From Gorsachius magnificus (taxonomy: Eukaryota; Chordata; Aves; Pelecaniformes; Ardeidae), in contig CM067109.1 of assembly GCA_034008185.1 (NCBI GenBank), forward strand, positions 35,744,885 through 35,808,884: 64,000 nt of DNA, read 5' to 3'. Shown here one piece after another: positions 14,013-27,808 of the stretch. The notes beneath the pieces are model-generated. The model was not told the origin of the DNA and ran no database searches. It saw nothing but the letters and a program-made list of their open reading frames with translations. The number at the start of each line of letters is the position of its first letter. The stretch's first letter is position 1. The translations under genes were made by a program, and so were the position numbers.

Positions 14013-17000
14013 TTATTATGATGGAACTAGCTGTAGCAACATCTGGAGTTGTCTAGTGGCCAAGCAGCAGTACAGAATCTTATAGAGGTTTTCTGGATTC
14101 TCTTTCCTCTCTTCTAAAAAAAAAAGGCCATCCTTACTCCTCTTCTATGTTTTCCTGAGAAATGTCTATGGTGTAAGTAGCTAAGCAACATCAAAGCACC
14201 TCTGAAGAGGTAAAGTCTACAGAAATTATGAATTTTAAGATGGCAGTTATATTGTTTCATTACTGCTTATTTAACAGAAAAGTAGGTGTTGATGGGAAGG
14301 CTTTGTAAAATAAACTTCAAGGAACTGGAGAAACTTTTTTTTTCATATTTTTTTGTTTCTGTCATAAAAGAAATACATCTCCAAGGACAGCTTTTGTGTC
14401 CTTTGGAAGCACTACTGCTATTCTTCCAGTCCACCAGGGTTTAGGTTTTCTTCTCATGTATTTTGTTTTTTTTAATCAGCCTCCCTCGACTTCAACACCC
14501 ACCTCTCCTCTTCCCCTCCCCTTCCCACCCCTGAAGAAAAAAGTGTACTTCCTGTCTTCTTGGGTAGGGTATGCCTGCATGTTTGTTTTATTTCCGTACA
14601 TACTTTCTGTGGAAGATATTAATGGGTTTTGTTGCTGATTTATTGATACTTATCATAAAGGGACTTCTCCTCTCCTGCCCTTGCCCTGACTGGCCTAATA
14701 GCCTTTCTTAATCAGGATTGTTGGAAGGTAAAGTTGCTTTGAATGCTTCTTCCTGGGGTAATGAGCTATACTTGGACTTCATCAGGATTTCTGTCATGAT
14801 GCAGGCTGTTTAAAGACATTGCTTTTCGTAACAAGAGGTTATGCCAAGCTCTCTCACCAAGGCAGGGCAACAAATGTCCGTTGTTCATTCCTGTAAAGTG
14901 GCTCACTTCTGAGTCACTTGGCTTCTGTTCAGAAGGAAAGACGAGGAAAATCTTCTCATATCCAGGTTTTCCTGCAGCAAAATCTGAAATAATGAGCATT
15001 GGGAGGCAGTTGCTACAGTCTCAAAGCAAAACAGCCCTCCCTGCTATTAGAATGTTATTGGTGTTTTCTTGTGTCCCAGCAGTTGGAGGCATCCAGCTGG
15101 ACCTAGAAGCAGAGCAGAAAGCAGGTTGACTTCTGGTGGCCTGGCGTGAAAGTTGAGCAGAGGTAAAACTTAGCTTCTATGGTGGATAGACTTTGTACTA
15201 ATACAATGAGAATTCTGCAGCGTGAGTTCTAAAATATTTCCAGATTATCTTGCCAAGATGGATGTGAAAATATTAATGGTGAGGCGCGGAATAAGCAAGC
15301 AGTTGGCTAAGTATTTCTGACCTTTTCATGGAGAGGGAAAGGAAATGGACTCAATGGCAGCAAATGTTCTTGTGTCAGGGTGATCTTTGCATCAGCATCT
15401 GTCTTATGCCTCTGGCAAACTGGCAAGTTATTGGTTGATAAGTAGCGTACCCATACACCCAGTGGAAACAGCTCACTAGCCTTTAACGCAGTTACATGCT
15501 GGTCCAGTGGCTCTCCATTGGAAGCCTCAAGAGCAGAGCATGTGGAGAGCAGAGATTAGGGCCAGTTCAGCAGACCTGTTTCCTGATAGAGAACAAGAAC
15601 TCTAGATGAGACTTGGCTTTCTGTGTTTAAGACCTGCTTCTGATGTGGTGTTCACCTACTAGAGACAGGCTGTCAGGATAAGGTCTGAGGAGAAGCATCA
15701 GGTATTCACCAGTACTTCTCTAATGTGAGCCTGAGCCTTTCAAAATTTCTTTCTACTTCCACTGATAAGTTCAGGTTTTCAGAAATATAAGAGAATATAA
15801 GGAATACAAGTGGCTGTTGTCCACAACAGACCTTGTTCTTGACCTATGTTCTCAGGTACCTTTTTTTTTTTTCAGTATGATGCTCTTCTATTTATGCCAG
15901 GCTTATCTATAGGAAGTCAGTGTGCTACAGCAAGTCCTCCAAACACTTTGTGGACTGCCCTTCTGGGGCTCTTGAATATAAAATACTTGAATCCACATTT
16001 CAAAAGTTGTGCTGCTCATGACTCTGCTCTGACTATCCTATCTGAAAACAGGTTAGCCTGTTCCCTAACTGCTGCAACACTCCCGCTCCCTGTGGGGCAT
16101 TTTTTTTTTTTACAGGAAAACAAGATGCAAATAGTGGACTTTAGCAAGGGATTGTTGTTTGCTTGCTTGCTTTAATTAAACATCCAGATCTTTTTGATTA
16201 TGTCTTGTCTGTGTGCCTTGAAAACTTGATACCAGAAAGATCTGTGATTTCTAGATAAAGTTGCTTCAATGCGACGATCATTGCAGATGGAATTATCTAG
16301 TAGATTTGAGTGGTGCAAATGTGCTAAGTGAGAATAGCATCATAATCCATGTTGGTTATAGTTTTGTATGTTTTGTAGTTGACAGTAGGTTGCATTTTTG
16401 ATGTGTTTAGCAGGTAGCTAAATCCAGGTTGCTAGGACTGAAGTTGTTTAAATGCTGACTTCTGGGAAGAGGGCATAAATGAAAGAACCATCTGGAGGAG
16501 AACTGTAGTTTGAATCCAGAAATGAGGTGGCGGCAGAAATTCTTAAAACTGACAGCTGTGCTCTGTACAGTCCTATTCCAGCACAGTGTTTACATGTTAA
16601 TGTGTGTTAAATAAATGAATAAACAATCTGCTGGGCTTCTTTCAAATAGCTATGTATCTGACAAGTTAATGACCTTGAAAAATAATTGTACTTTCATTCA
16701 GGAGCTTCTATCAACATATTTGATAAAACAACTATTTGCTGGGGTTAGGAACATTGGCAAGTATTTTATCCCATGCTTTAGGAAACAGGGTGAAGCTTTA
16801 TCTACCAGTATGACCAACTCTACATTGACCTCTGTGCTGTTGAGTGGACATAGGTGCAACTAAGTGTGCTGTGTAAAATCCCAGTGGTAGAATTCTGTCA
16901 TCTGTCCTGAGTTCTGCTCTTGGGCTTCTCAGGTACAGAGGGTGTTGATAGCCCTTTGTACTTTTGCCTTGTAAAGGCAATTTTAGTGCTAGCTTTTTGA

Positions 17001-18899
17001 AAGCTGGCCTTGCGTGGCAATATTGTTGCCAGCATGCTACCTTCATAGTCAGACTTGACTTACTAGGATAAGGCTTTGGTGGTAGAGAAAGCAGGTGAAG
17101 AGCTGCTAGAACTGTCATTTTAAATTCTGCACCAGTCCTGAAATCTGTAGCTGAAGTGAAGATGAGTGTTTTATCACAGTTGCACCTGAAATGTGTGGGT
17201 CAGTACACTTTGGAATCTGACGTGCTGGTGAGTCAGAACTTTTTTTTTGAAGAGTACAACTAGATTGTTTGACCTCTTGTTACTGCATCTGTTAATTTGA
17301 GATGAAGGAGATATCTACTGGCATCTGTACATTTTAGAAGAATCTGGTTGTTTCTTTGTCTGTTGCATCCTTGGAAGGGAAGCTGTAGAAGCTCACTTAT
17401 TGGGTTCTGTAAGCAAGTAATACTGTCTTCAAAGTTCCCTTTTGTTGTTTCTTTCATAGCTGTTCTGTTTTCTTGATGATATATCCCCTAATTCTCTCCA
17501 AACTCACCTCAGGAATACAGTGCATCTATGAGTAACGATGTTGAATTATTTAAGGCTATTAAGAGGTTTAGAGTGGCTGCTGGAAAGGTTACCATGAGGT
17601 TATCTGCTTGTCATGTGGAGCTTTGTTCCGTATGTGAGTGTTTGTTAGAATTGTTCTCCAAATGGGAAGAAGAATGTCAAGTTCAGTCTTGTATCTCATA
17701 ATCTTGTGTTCCCAGATGTCTCAGCTTCTGTACCTTGCTGGTCAGGTTCTTGGTTTTACACAGGAGTCCAGACTCCTGGAGCCTGATTCTGTTATAACTG
17801 CTAATCTGTGAGAATATGAATTATTTATGGGAGTCTTCCAGCTGCTAGCAAAATAAGTTCTTTCAAAACTCCAATTGTTTCTTCTTTTAGTAGCTAATTA
17901 ACTTAATGATCATAATTCTGTAAAAATGTACTTTTCTTTATCAGCAGTAAGAGTCCAAAGGATAAAATTAATAAAAGTGAGAAATCAAAAAAAATTGAAA
18001 TTAATGCAGTTTTGGACTCCCTGGTCGCTCCAGTAAATATTTTAGCAGTTAGAAGTGACATTGTTAGAGACTGCATGAAAACCATGAGAAATGCTTCAAC
18101 TTATTCTTAAATATCAAGTCTGCACTGACGTATTGGTGTGCATAATGCTAATACTGCTTGTGGTACAGATTCGGCTTTGCTGCCTGTTATTGAAAGGAAC
18201 TGTTTCTGATTTAACTTTTAGTAAAATTACTTTTATTTAAAAATATTCTTCCAACATATTAAGTAAAAGATGGACTTTCAACCAAATTTATAGGAAGCTT
18301 TATAAAAGACGCTGTATGTAAGTATGCATGTCTAAGCGTGTACATGTATACATGCATACATTTTTGTAGTTGCATATATAATGTATTTTCTTTCTTTCAT
18401 TTCTTTGGTCTCCTTAGGTTTTAGGTTTTTTCAGAGAAACTTTTCTGCTTTAGGATCAAATATTTGTAATTTTTCTAATTGCAGTCTCTGAACATAAACC
18501 ATGAATCAGTAGCGTACCACCTTCTATTTACAGGTACTCTTTTCTGTGCAGTCTGATGTTTTGGTCCTGTGGATAAAAGAAAAACATTGGTCATGGGCTC
18601 CTGTATTGAAATATATTCACACACCAGGACCCAGTGTTGTAGTGGTGTTTGGCACTTAAAATTAATGGTTTGGTTTGGTTTGTGGATTTATTTTTTTTTT
18701 TTTAAGTGTTTGATTTGGTAGCATCATGGCTTCTGTTCCTCAGAAATGCACACTTCCTGCTGTAGCAGTGGCTGGCTTCACGGTACTGGAAGACAGACAT
18801 ATATATACCACGTTGAAGTTGAATGCTCTAAAATTATTGACTGTGATGATAAGGCATGGTTAGTAGCAATGCTGATGCAATTTTCTTTCTTGCCAACAG

Positions 18900-19115
18900 A
18901 GTTTCAGAAGCAGGAAGGCATGAAGCCCCATCAGAAAAACATGCAACTCTATGACACACCCTATGAACCAGAAGGCAGTGGTGTGGAATCTGATTCTGAA
19001 AGTGTGGTGAGTCACCATTTACGAGAAAGCAAATTGCCACAAGATGATGACAGGCCTGCAGAGGAGTATGATCAGCCATGGGAGTGGAACAAAGTCACCA
19101 TCCCAGCTCTAGCAG
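18900..19115 (+). CDS. SHB: SHB coding exon (YxxP linker region)
   Basis: Internal coding exon of the SH2 domain adapter protein B, a cytoplasmic adapter that links tyrosine kinases and antigen or growth-factor receptors to downstream signalling. The exon encodes about 72 residues. It starts EFQKQEG, passes QLYDTPYEPEG and an acidic SDSES stretch, then ESKLPQDDDRPAEEYDQPWEW and VTIPALA. This matches the conserved centre of vertebrate SHB, including YDTP and YDQP tyrosine motifs that fit phosphotyrosine docking sites. The acceptor is the AG at 18898-18899; a second AG at 18900-18901 would shift the frame by 2 nt and I cannot exclude it. The donor is g|gtagg, leaving one base (G) that joins CC of the next exon to make Ala. 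The intron frame stays open for 153 bases upstream, with no support as coding. Confidence 0.93.
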
Positions 19116-20089
19116 GTAGGATTCCTAGATCCCAACCAGGAAATTCTCTCTCACACTCATCGTATATGTACTTGCCTTCGGGAGAATTCAAGTAATTCTG
19201 CTCTTTTGGTGTGTGTGTGTGCGTGCAGAAATCTCTGAAAAGCAAATATGGGTAGTCTCAAATCTTCACCTGTTGCAGAAATGTGCAACATTGCACTTTT
19301 TGTTGGTGCTTCAGCTGACGTGTTGTCAACCATCTCAGCACTTTGTTCATGTTAGTAAAACTGCTTTTTCTCCCACACCTTGCCTCTTCCAATTTAATGG
19401 ATGTGATGTAGATAGTGTTTATTGTCTAGTGGCTTTAAGATGAGGGAGTTGCTTTGCAAGGTCCTTAAGCTGTGGGGCAGGTCAAAAAATAGCTCTGCAA
19501 TGTGCATGCAGTAACATCCTTCTATTAAGTGATGAGTTTCTTGGTATTTGGAGTATTTTCATTATAATTGCAATCATTTCTATGGATATGTGGAACTTGT
19601 TTTGGGATTATTCCTTTTGAACTGCTGAAGTTTTCCCACATCAGAACTTGTCAGTCAGGGAGATCTGGCATCAAATGTTTTCTGTCTCTGTGGATACGTG
19701 TGCTTGGTGTTGGCTACACTGCTCTTTTTTTGCCTTTCTGTTGCTTTGAGGAAATGGCTGAGGTGGGCTTCATTCAGTGAGGATGTGATTGTAGAGGACA
19801 AGGCTTTTTCTCATGTAGAGCCTCTGTGTGCCCAGCAAGCCCAGCTGTATCAGTTGGTCTGACCATGTTCGAAGATGTGGTGTGCTAGAGTCATGTATGC
19901 TCTGTGATTTTTCCCCTCAATGGCATGTTCTAGTGAAAAGCTGTGTCTAGGAGCAGGGTAGTACCCCTTCCTTTTTAGGAGTTAGTTTGGCAGAAAGCTT
20001 GGAAAGGAGAGCTCTGTGTGGTGATGATTGCGGGAATGATAAGGGGAGAAAAGACATGTGGCTCTGGGAGAGCATGGAAGAAGCCTGAG

Positions 20090-21307
20090 AGCAATGATTA
20101 GTAGTCAGTGTGCATTTACCCTGGGTAAATCCTGCTTGACAAACCTGTTTGCTTTCTTCATTGAAACTACTAGATCGTTAATGGAAGGACAGCTGTAAGT
20201 GTCATCTACGTTGACTTTAGCCTTTAGCATGTTGTGCTATGGCATCAATTGTGTTACCTGGTTTGGATTGGTGTAGCCTAGATGGGTGGACTACTACATG
20301 CATGAAAACCTGTTAGGGTCATTGATCGCAAAGGGTAGGGCTTTATTAACTCATACTCTTCCTGGAGTCTGGTCACAAGGGTGTTTCCTTAGAGAATCTG
20401 TTCTGGAATCCTTCCTGTTCAGCATCTTTATCAGTAACACAGAGGAGGAGGAGAAGTTTGGAATTATATCAAATGGTGGGGAGGGGGTGTGTGTGCAGAG
20501 CTGTCATTCAGAGAAATCTGGACAGGCTGGAGAAATGGGCCGACAACAAGTGACAAATTCAAAGACCTGCATCTGGAGTAGACTAACCCCTTGCAATCAT
20601 ATGGACCGAGGACTGATTGATTTGCTGGGTTACAGCTTTGCTTAAGGAGTCCTGGGGGAAAGTGGGGACTAAATGTAGCAGTGCTCCCCAGCAGTGATGA
20701 AGGCTAGCAGCATCCTGGCCCATGTGAATAGGAGCGTAGCCAGTAGATCAAGCAAAGTGACTGTTCCTCTTTCCTTTGCATTTCTTGGACAACATGCGTA
20801 ATGCTGTGTCCAGTATTCTGATGCAGGAAAGATGTTGATAAATGTTGATGTCAGCAGAGAGCCACCAAAATTGCAGCACATGACATGTAAGGAGACGCTG
20901 AGAGAACTGGGCTTGCTCAGCCTGGAGAAGACAAAGCTTCAGGGGGGGCAGGGGAGGTGTAATAGCAACTTTCCAATGCCTATGAGGAGATCTTCAAGAA
21001 GATGGAGCCAGGTTCTTCACAATTGAGCAGGTGTGTGATGGGGGATATAAGGCATAAGTTGAATCAGGAGAGGTTCTGACTTGACATGAGAAAATTTTTT
21101 TTTTTCTCTGCAAGGGCAGCCAAGCATTGGAACCTATTGTCCAGGGAGCTTTTGCAGTCTCCATCTTCAGATTTTTTCATCCTGTGTGAAGGGGTGACTG
21201 GATAAAGTTTTGAACAACCTGATCTGACCACATAGCAGGCTCTGCCTTGAGCAGGTTGGACTAGACACCTCACACAGTCCCTTTCCACCTGAATTATTCT
21301 ATGATTT
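20090..21307 (+). mobile_element. Old CR1 LINE with reverse-transcriptase remains
   Basis: A 1.2-kb diverged CR1 copy in sense orientation. In order it keeps a reverse-transcriptase motif like YVDFS near 20209, a segment resembling the 'GSVL..LLF.IFIND' block near 20395-20450 (here SVLESFLFSIFISN), the 'gatgaaggctagcagcatcctgg' block near 20696, the 'gagagaactgggcttgctcagcctggagaagac' block near 20900, and the 3' UTR with 'gttggactagacacctcacacagtccctttccacctg' ending in 'attctatgattt' at about 21306. Frames are broken by stops. It is older than the copy at 13268-14012. The 5' boundary is uncertain. Confidence 0.88.
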
Positions 21308-24300
21308 TGCAGGTTTGTGTGGTGTCATATTACCACACTACAGAATTGACTGAGAATTCTGTATTGAAGGTGAACAGAGCCTGTTGTGATGACTGGGTGT
21401 TTCTGACCTGATTCCCTAATAGGTAGTCAGATGTGGGTGACAGAAATGTGTTTCTCTTCTAGGACAGCGGAGTAGAGCAGTGGTGATCTCTTGTGAGAGT
21501 GATTCTGCCTCTCTTCTTCATTTGTTCTTACATTTTTAGGTTGTGGTTGATTTGGGTTTGTTTCCAAGCCAAGCTGATGTCTGCAGTATCCATCCTCTGA
21601 AATATGGGTGGGAGCAAGAGACATGGATGAACCTGAAGCAGCTGCTTAAAAAGAAATCTCTTGCTCAGCATCCCCTTTCCTCTTGTTGGGCTCCTATGGA
21701 ACAGAAGAGGTTAGAGAAAACTGATTTCTACTTCCTAGCAGCATGGTTTGCTCTGACATGTGAGCTGTTAATAGTCTTGTGGAGTTCCAGGCTTAATCAC
21801 TTTCCCATTAAGCATATGCTGATAGTTCTTTCAAGCCTGGATTTAAAACAGCATCCAGTTCTGCTGGATGCTGTGCAGGTAAATCAGTGTCCCTCCCTAA
21901 AGAACATGTATTCCAGCACAAAAGTCTAACCTGCTTGTGTGGCTTTTAGTAGGATACACAGTTCCACTTCTGAGCTCTGCCTGGCTAAAGCAGCCTTTGG
22001 TTCAGGCTTGCCTGACCTGACTTATCCCTTTTGCCAGACCAATTAAAATGCTCGCAGCAAGACTTGTGCTGGGAGATAGCCTGGCTGTGAGATCCTGGCT
22101 ATGGTTTGAGATAATCTGTTGTGTGCCAAGAAAGGCTAATCAACAGAGACGTGTACCACTAGGTTTCCAGTGCCACAGTGGCTGTTCTGCAGATGTTAAA
22201 TATCAGTCTGGCATAAAGCCTTCTGCTTTGGGTTTGTGCTATGGCATTGGTATCTGCCACAGTTCAGCCTTTTCATGTGTCCCTATGATGGCAGCAGTGC
22301 TGCCTTTGCCTAGAGCATATGTGCAGGCTCCACTTCCTGACAGGTGAGCCTTACTACACAGCAGCATGGTTGTTAGAGGTAGGGTGTCTGATACCTGGAA
22401 GGATCCACAAGCTACCCACAGCACATGTAAGGCCTGTGCAGAGCCACAAGCAATGGATTTGCAGTGGGTCTTAGGCTGCTCTCTGCATTGTTTTCCAGGC
22501 AATTTCTCTATTCTCCATTCCAGATTCTGGAGGGTTTTCCACCATTTTCCCTCTGCCACCACATCTGTATCTTGCCCATCTTCCTTTTGTTTGTGGTCAT
22601 CTTTTCTGCTTTCTTTTGTCACACAGTACTGCATCTATGTCTAGACTCTCTCATTCATCCTTCTGCCTGACACCTGATCCAACTCTGTTACCTTCTTACA
22701 TCTCCTTGGGATTTCTTCTTCTCCCACCTCCAGACACCTGCTCCCTATCACCCAACACCCTCTCCTATTAGCTATCTGTGCATTTCTGCCCTCAAGGAAG
22801 AAGGATGGTGTGCTTCCTATTTCACCCCAATCCTTCTAGGCTTCTGGGGTAGGCCAGATGCCATGTTTGGGCTACAGTGACTACAGACTGCTGTTGAAGA
22901 GCTCCTGCAAGGAAGCTGAATTCTTGCTGTGTTAGCTGAGTCTTCCAGTTACTTTTTGCCAACCTGTCCAGTGTTTGCTTGGCTGAAGGCATGTTCAGCC
23001 AGTCTTGTATGTGTTCTTGAACAGTTTGAGGTTAGAGCTACTTTTGAGCAAAGACGATGTTGTTTGAAGGTGAGAGGGTAAATAAAAGCCTTGGACTGCA
23101 TAAAAGGGCAGGAAGGAACAAATGCTTGAACAGGTGACAAGTCTTACAAAGGTGGAATTCTTTAGGGCTGTTTATCTCTCTGTATCTTGTTTCTATCATT
23201 TAGTGTGGTACAGGGATTCTGTGAATTGAGTTTTTCCTTACATAGTTTTGATAGTTTTCCAAAGGCTAAGTGTAATATCAGAGTTATTGTGAGCTTCCGA
23301 CACAAGGATGGTGATTGTGTGCTACCTGGAAGTATTTTTTCTTTCAAGGTATGCAAAATACCTAAACCAGAAGCTTCATTGTTTAGCAACACTGAGATAC
23401 AAGCTGTGTGACCCGTACACATCTGTCTGCACTGAGATCACACTTTACAGATTTCTCAATTAGTAATACAGCAGCCATGGAAATGGGACTATTAGTTTTA
23501 AAAGTTATTGTCTTAAGAGTTGTATGTATGCATACAGAAATTTTAGACCTTATTCTTCATGTATTGTGTGTATTATATGAAATGGCTGATTTTTAATTCA
23601 TTGAATCAGAGAACGGATTTATTAGTTTCTACTGCATGCCTTTTTGTGCATAACTCATTTGGTGTTTGTAAAGTCTTTGAGCTCTGTAATCATCTTCATG
23701 CCCACTTTTTTGGTCCTTAGGTAAATTCTGAAGTAGTTTTTTTGAGTGTTGATTTAAAAACAAAGAATCTTAGTTTTGTCAAATTTTTCTCTTCATCTGT
23801 ACATTTTAGTTTGTCTACATGTGACTGTAAATTAATAAGGCACAATCCATCCAATATGAGATTTTATGATTGGCCTATGTGTAAATATTCTTCTAAGCGT
23901 TATGTAGTTAACTCTTATGAAAGCAGACTAAACTAAAATATTGCTTTACAAAAGTGACAGACTAAAAAGTTTAATTAAAAGGTATTATGGTATGGTTGAA
24001 TTCCTTGCATGCAGAGATCTGTTTTAAAATGCTAGGAGAGTAAACATTTTTGAGATTGATTAGATTTCTTTCACTGCATCTGTCATTCATTGTAACTTAG
24101 CATGTCTTAGGTACCTGGTTATTTGTTATGAAGAAATATGTAAGGATTGGCTGTAAGCATAGATTCAAGCTGGTGTCTCATCTGGTGTCTCCAGAACTGG
24201 TGTCTCTAGTACTTAACTCCTAGGAATTATAAATGTTTAAAATAAGGAAAGAAGAGGTCCAACTTCTAAGTTTGAAACAGTGGAAAGTTTGCATTGGAGA

Positions 24301-26018
24301 AGTATTGACCCTCTGCTGTGTGAAGTGCTTTTCTGACTTACTGTGTGCTGTGGTTCTGTAATGTAGCTAGCTAATGTAACTAGACCAGGTGGGAGTTTTT
24401 CCAGTTCTTAGCCGAGGTGGATTTCTCTGAAGAGCACAATGTTGGTCTAAGTGATATTAGAAATTCCAGCAATGGACAAGTCTCACTTTACAGGCCTTGC
24501 AACTACCATCCCCCAATTGCTTGGAGTTGTGGAGGCTGTGAATCTGAAGGGACCCTCTGCTAAAAACTTTCCTATTTTGAGGAGTTCATCTTAAGCAAAC
24601 AGATGTTTGTGATGTGAAGTACAGACACAAAGAGACTTATACAGCAAATATTTTTAATTTGTCAGGTGATAGACCTAGGAAACAGACCAAAATGGTAAGC
24701 AACACTAGAATTACCATGAAGTTAATTACTCGTGCAAGCCTTTAAGGAAAATATTTGTTCCTCTGCTGTGATTTCAAGATTTGTTGCCAAAGTATGGATA
24801 GAACCTGTTTATCTCCAAACTGGAGTTTGAAATGTGCCAGACTGAAAGTGTGCCCAAAGCTGTAAAGTCTGCCCAGGTTGGGGGGAGTGTGTCTGCACTG
24901 TGGCTCCCAAGCATGGGGCTGGGGCTGGTGTCATGCTGACACTTGTGGAGCCTTCCTCACGTATATGTATATGTATATGTGTAGCGTTCCTCAGGGACTT
25001 CTGCTGTTAACTGCAGTGCTGAAAGATGTGTCTCTGTGTAGCAGAGCAATGTGTCTCTATGTAGCAGAGCTGGAGTGCAGCATTTTTACTGTCTGCAGAT
25101 TGAGTTCTTTCACAACCGAATTTGGCTTTGTTTCACTGGAGGCTGTATAGCTGAAGCTGAAATGTGGTTTTGATGGCTTTTATGGGAAGTAGGCAGGGCT
25201 TGTCAGACCTCCTGCTGAGCTGGGCAAACTGGTTTGCCCAGAAGAGCTGAGGCTGGCAAAGTAACAAGAACAAAGTACCTTTCTGGTATGCAAGTCTGGC
25301 TGGAAAAGGAGATAGCAACACCAGAGAGCCTGTTCAGGAATGTCAGTCTGACACTGGTTCCCATTTGAGTGTGTGAGAAATCAGGCCTTTCCAGAGGGTC
25401 ATATGAGAATAGCAAACCTTTGGGTAAAGGAAATGCAATTGAACTCATCAGAGCCCATCTCAGTTTTGCTTTACAAAGTAAGTGGCCCTCTGTTATGAAT
25501 AAGGCCTCTGTTACAAAGAGGGCCTTCTGGTAGGAGTTTTCAGCACTGATCATGGACTCTTTGAAGGAGGATTTGTAGATACCAAACTTGATCACCTCTG
25601 CTGGCTGTAACTGCTGTTACACAGAAAGCTGGTGCCTAGGACCCTGGGGGACTTTGAAGCAAGGGAGTTCTGGCATGCCACCACCAGAAGGGTATGGCAC
25701 CAACTAGAGGGCACAGGAAGAGAGGCCACAGGGAGAGTGAGGAAGGGTCAGGTATGCCCTGAGTTCCATAACTGTAATGGCTATGCAAGCAGAAATACCA
25801 TAGCAATAAAAGACTTTACACTCCCAGCTGCATGGAATTGTGCTTCTGAACCTTCACTGTGTATAGTGCAACTTTGGTTGAGAGGGGATTTAGAGCAGAC
25901 AGAACTCAGTCCTGATAAGAACACTGAGTGGGTTGGTGCCTGACTGGATATCATGCTTGTCAGTTTAATCTGCCTGGATATCCCTTTCAGACCATTTCTT
26001 CCTGCCAATTTAATTCAC

Positions 26019-26036
26019 AAAAAAAAAAAAAAAAAA
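26019..26036. repeat. Poly-A tract (18 A)
   Basis: Uninterrupted run of 18 A in intron sequence. I recognise no retrotransposed gene body directly upstream, so it is listed as a simple repeat. Confidence 0.9.
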
Positions 26037-27808
26037 TAGGGCAGGAGTCCAGTGACACATTTTTCAGACAGAGAAAGCATTCAAAAGCATCTGAAACATA
26101 ACTTTTCTGTGCTATTTTTGAACAGATCTTACTTCTAACCATCATGTTATAAAGGTATTGCTGTTTACAATCAGAATGAAGTTTCATGTTTGTTTTGTGA
26201 ACTGAATTTTTTGGTGTCTGAAAGAGGTTTCTTGGTCAGAAGCTGCATTAAGTTCACCAGTATTCATAGAGTTCCCAAATTACATCCAGGTGGCTTCTTA
26301 CAGTTGAAATAATAGTGCTGTTCATATATGACACTGGAAAGTACACACATGTAGTGTTTCTCCTTGTTATGCTAATCAGCTTTCATTATCCAGTAATGAG
26401 GTTAAATCTGAGTTTCCATTTTAAGAAATAACCAGCATATTTCTGCCATGCATACTTTAGAATATGATTTAATACATTTGCCCAATTTTTGCAATATTTT
26501 GTGTCCACTTCCTCTGAGTAGAGGGGGAATTTGGAAGTGTCCTAAGCCCCATGAGGAAAGCATGTAAAAGTAACAATAAAAAAGATGCTAAAAACATTTT
26601 CCGTGTCCCAACACATCTCTACTCTGTATGCATTACCTTTTTGAATGTTACAGCTGTCTTCCTGTTGTACAGGGTTACTTTAAAACAGTAAGTACTACCA
26701 GCCACATGCCTAACTGGCTGTGTGTTTTAACAAGTTGAGTTCTAAAAGCATGAGATCTACGCCATGCTGTTCTAGGGAGTCCCTTTAATTGTCCTTGTAA
26801 CATTTTCTCTGATATTACTGTTGAAATTCACAGAGGAGCTGATGGTGCTGTGTGTGTTTGTGTTCATTGTGATGTTTTTGCCTCCTGATACAGTGAAGTT
26901 TTTCTGCCTGGTCCCCACTAGATGACCTTAAAACCAATAATCCATCTGCAGCTGGGACTGTTAGCTTTTGATGAAGCAACAAACCGTAGAGGGCAGTGAG
27001 AGTCAGGAAGATGGCGTGGGTAGCTCCCTCACTGTTTCTGTCAATATGCTGTCCTTTTAATTTTTTTAAATTCTAAATATGTAGAAAGTGTAAGTGTAGA
27101 ATAAGGATGCTGACATCATTTGTATGTGCTTTGCTACAGATGTTGCAGTGCTCTAAGAAATTACAGCTTTGCAAAATAAGTCATATTGCATTTCTTGGAA
27201 TAATATAGTTTGAGGGAGAAACTATCAAATGCCGTTTGCCCTTTTCATTCACTTTGTACCCTAGTGTTGCAGGACAAAAGCTTTGTGTCAGCATTGTATA
27301 AGTGGATACAGTTTTAATTCATTGCTGCTTGCCAGTATTTCTGATGTGGATAGCTGGGTGTTAGCTGTCTGGATTTGCACCTAGATCAGCGTTAGGATGA
27401 TTCCACATAAGGTGGGGCAAACTGGATTCTTGATGTTCTCGCTTGTTTGTTATTGTAATTATTGAGGGCAACTGAAAGCCTATCTTTGTTACTGTTCCTT
27501 GTTTAACAGTATTATCTCTTGGGGAAGAAAGTATCAAATGTTAAGATAAGCACTAGTTATTGTAACAAGGTTTAGAAGAGTGTGGATTTTGTTACTGGAA
27601 AAGTGAGAGAGTTTTAGGACCGTATTTTCCGTAGTTAGAAACACCTTTACGTGATACATATAGATAACTTTGTAGATAAACCACTACATCTTAATGCTAG
27701 TGGATGTATGTTTATTCTACCTGTGAAGTGTGGAACCTCTCTAAGTGCTACAACTATTTTGGTCTTTGTTAACCTTGCCTGGAGAGGTAATGATTGTGTA
27801 TCTTGCAG

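Larger units (their letters stand above)
1..18899 (+). other. SHB: SHB intron (partial, upstream of first recognised coding exon)
   Basis: AT-rich non-coding sequence before the first recognised SHB exon. It is inferred to be intronic because the exon at 18900 begins inside a codon, in the middle of the protein. I looked by eye for the preceding conserved segment of SHB (acidic, tyrosine-containing, just before the EFQ motif) and did not find it, so that exon is probably further upstream. Open frames here reach at most 153 codons (11818-12279) and show no family resemblance. Recognisable contents are CR1 fragments at 7840-8100 and 13268-14012 and a small direct duplication at 11551-11650. The remaining stretches hold nothing I recognise. 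Confidence 0.75.
19116..27808 (+). other. SHB: SHB intron
   Basis: 8.7-kb intron bounded by GTAGG at 19116 and TCTTGCAG ending at 27808. It contains an old CR1 copy (20090-21307), a TATG/TATA-rich short tract near 24961-24982, a 24-bp-scale duplication near 25025-25070 (the 'tgtgtctct.tgtagcagagc' unit twice), and an 18-A run at 26019-26036. I see no exon, RNA gene or other recognised element in the rest. Confidence 0.85.

Noticed and set aside
1..18899. Possible upstream SHB exon carrying the acidic tyrosine motif that should precede EFQ
   Set aside because: I searched by eye for the expected codon pattern and found no match with splice sites. A translated alignment would settle it.
24961..24982. 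Alternating tatgtatatg tract as a regulatory element
   Set aside because: Only about 20 bases, a simple microsatellite without further signal.
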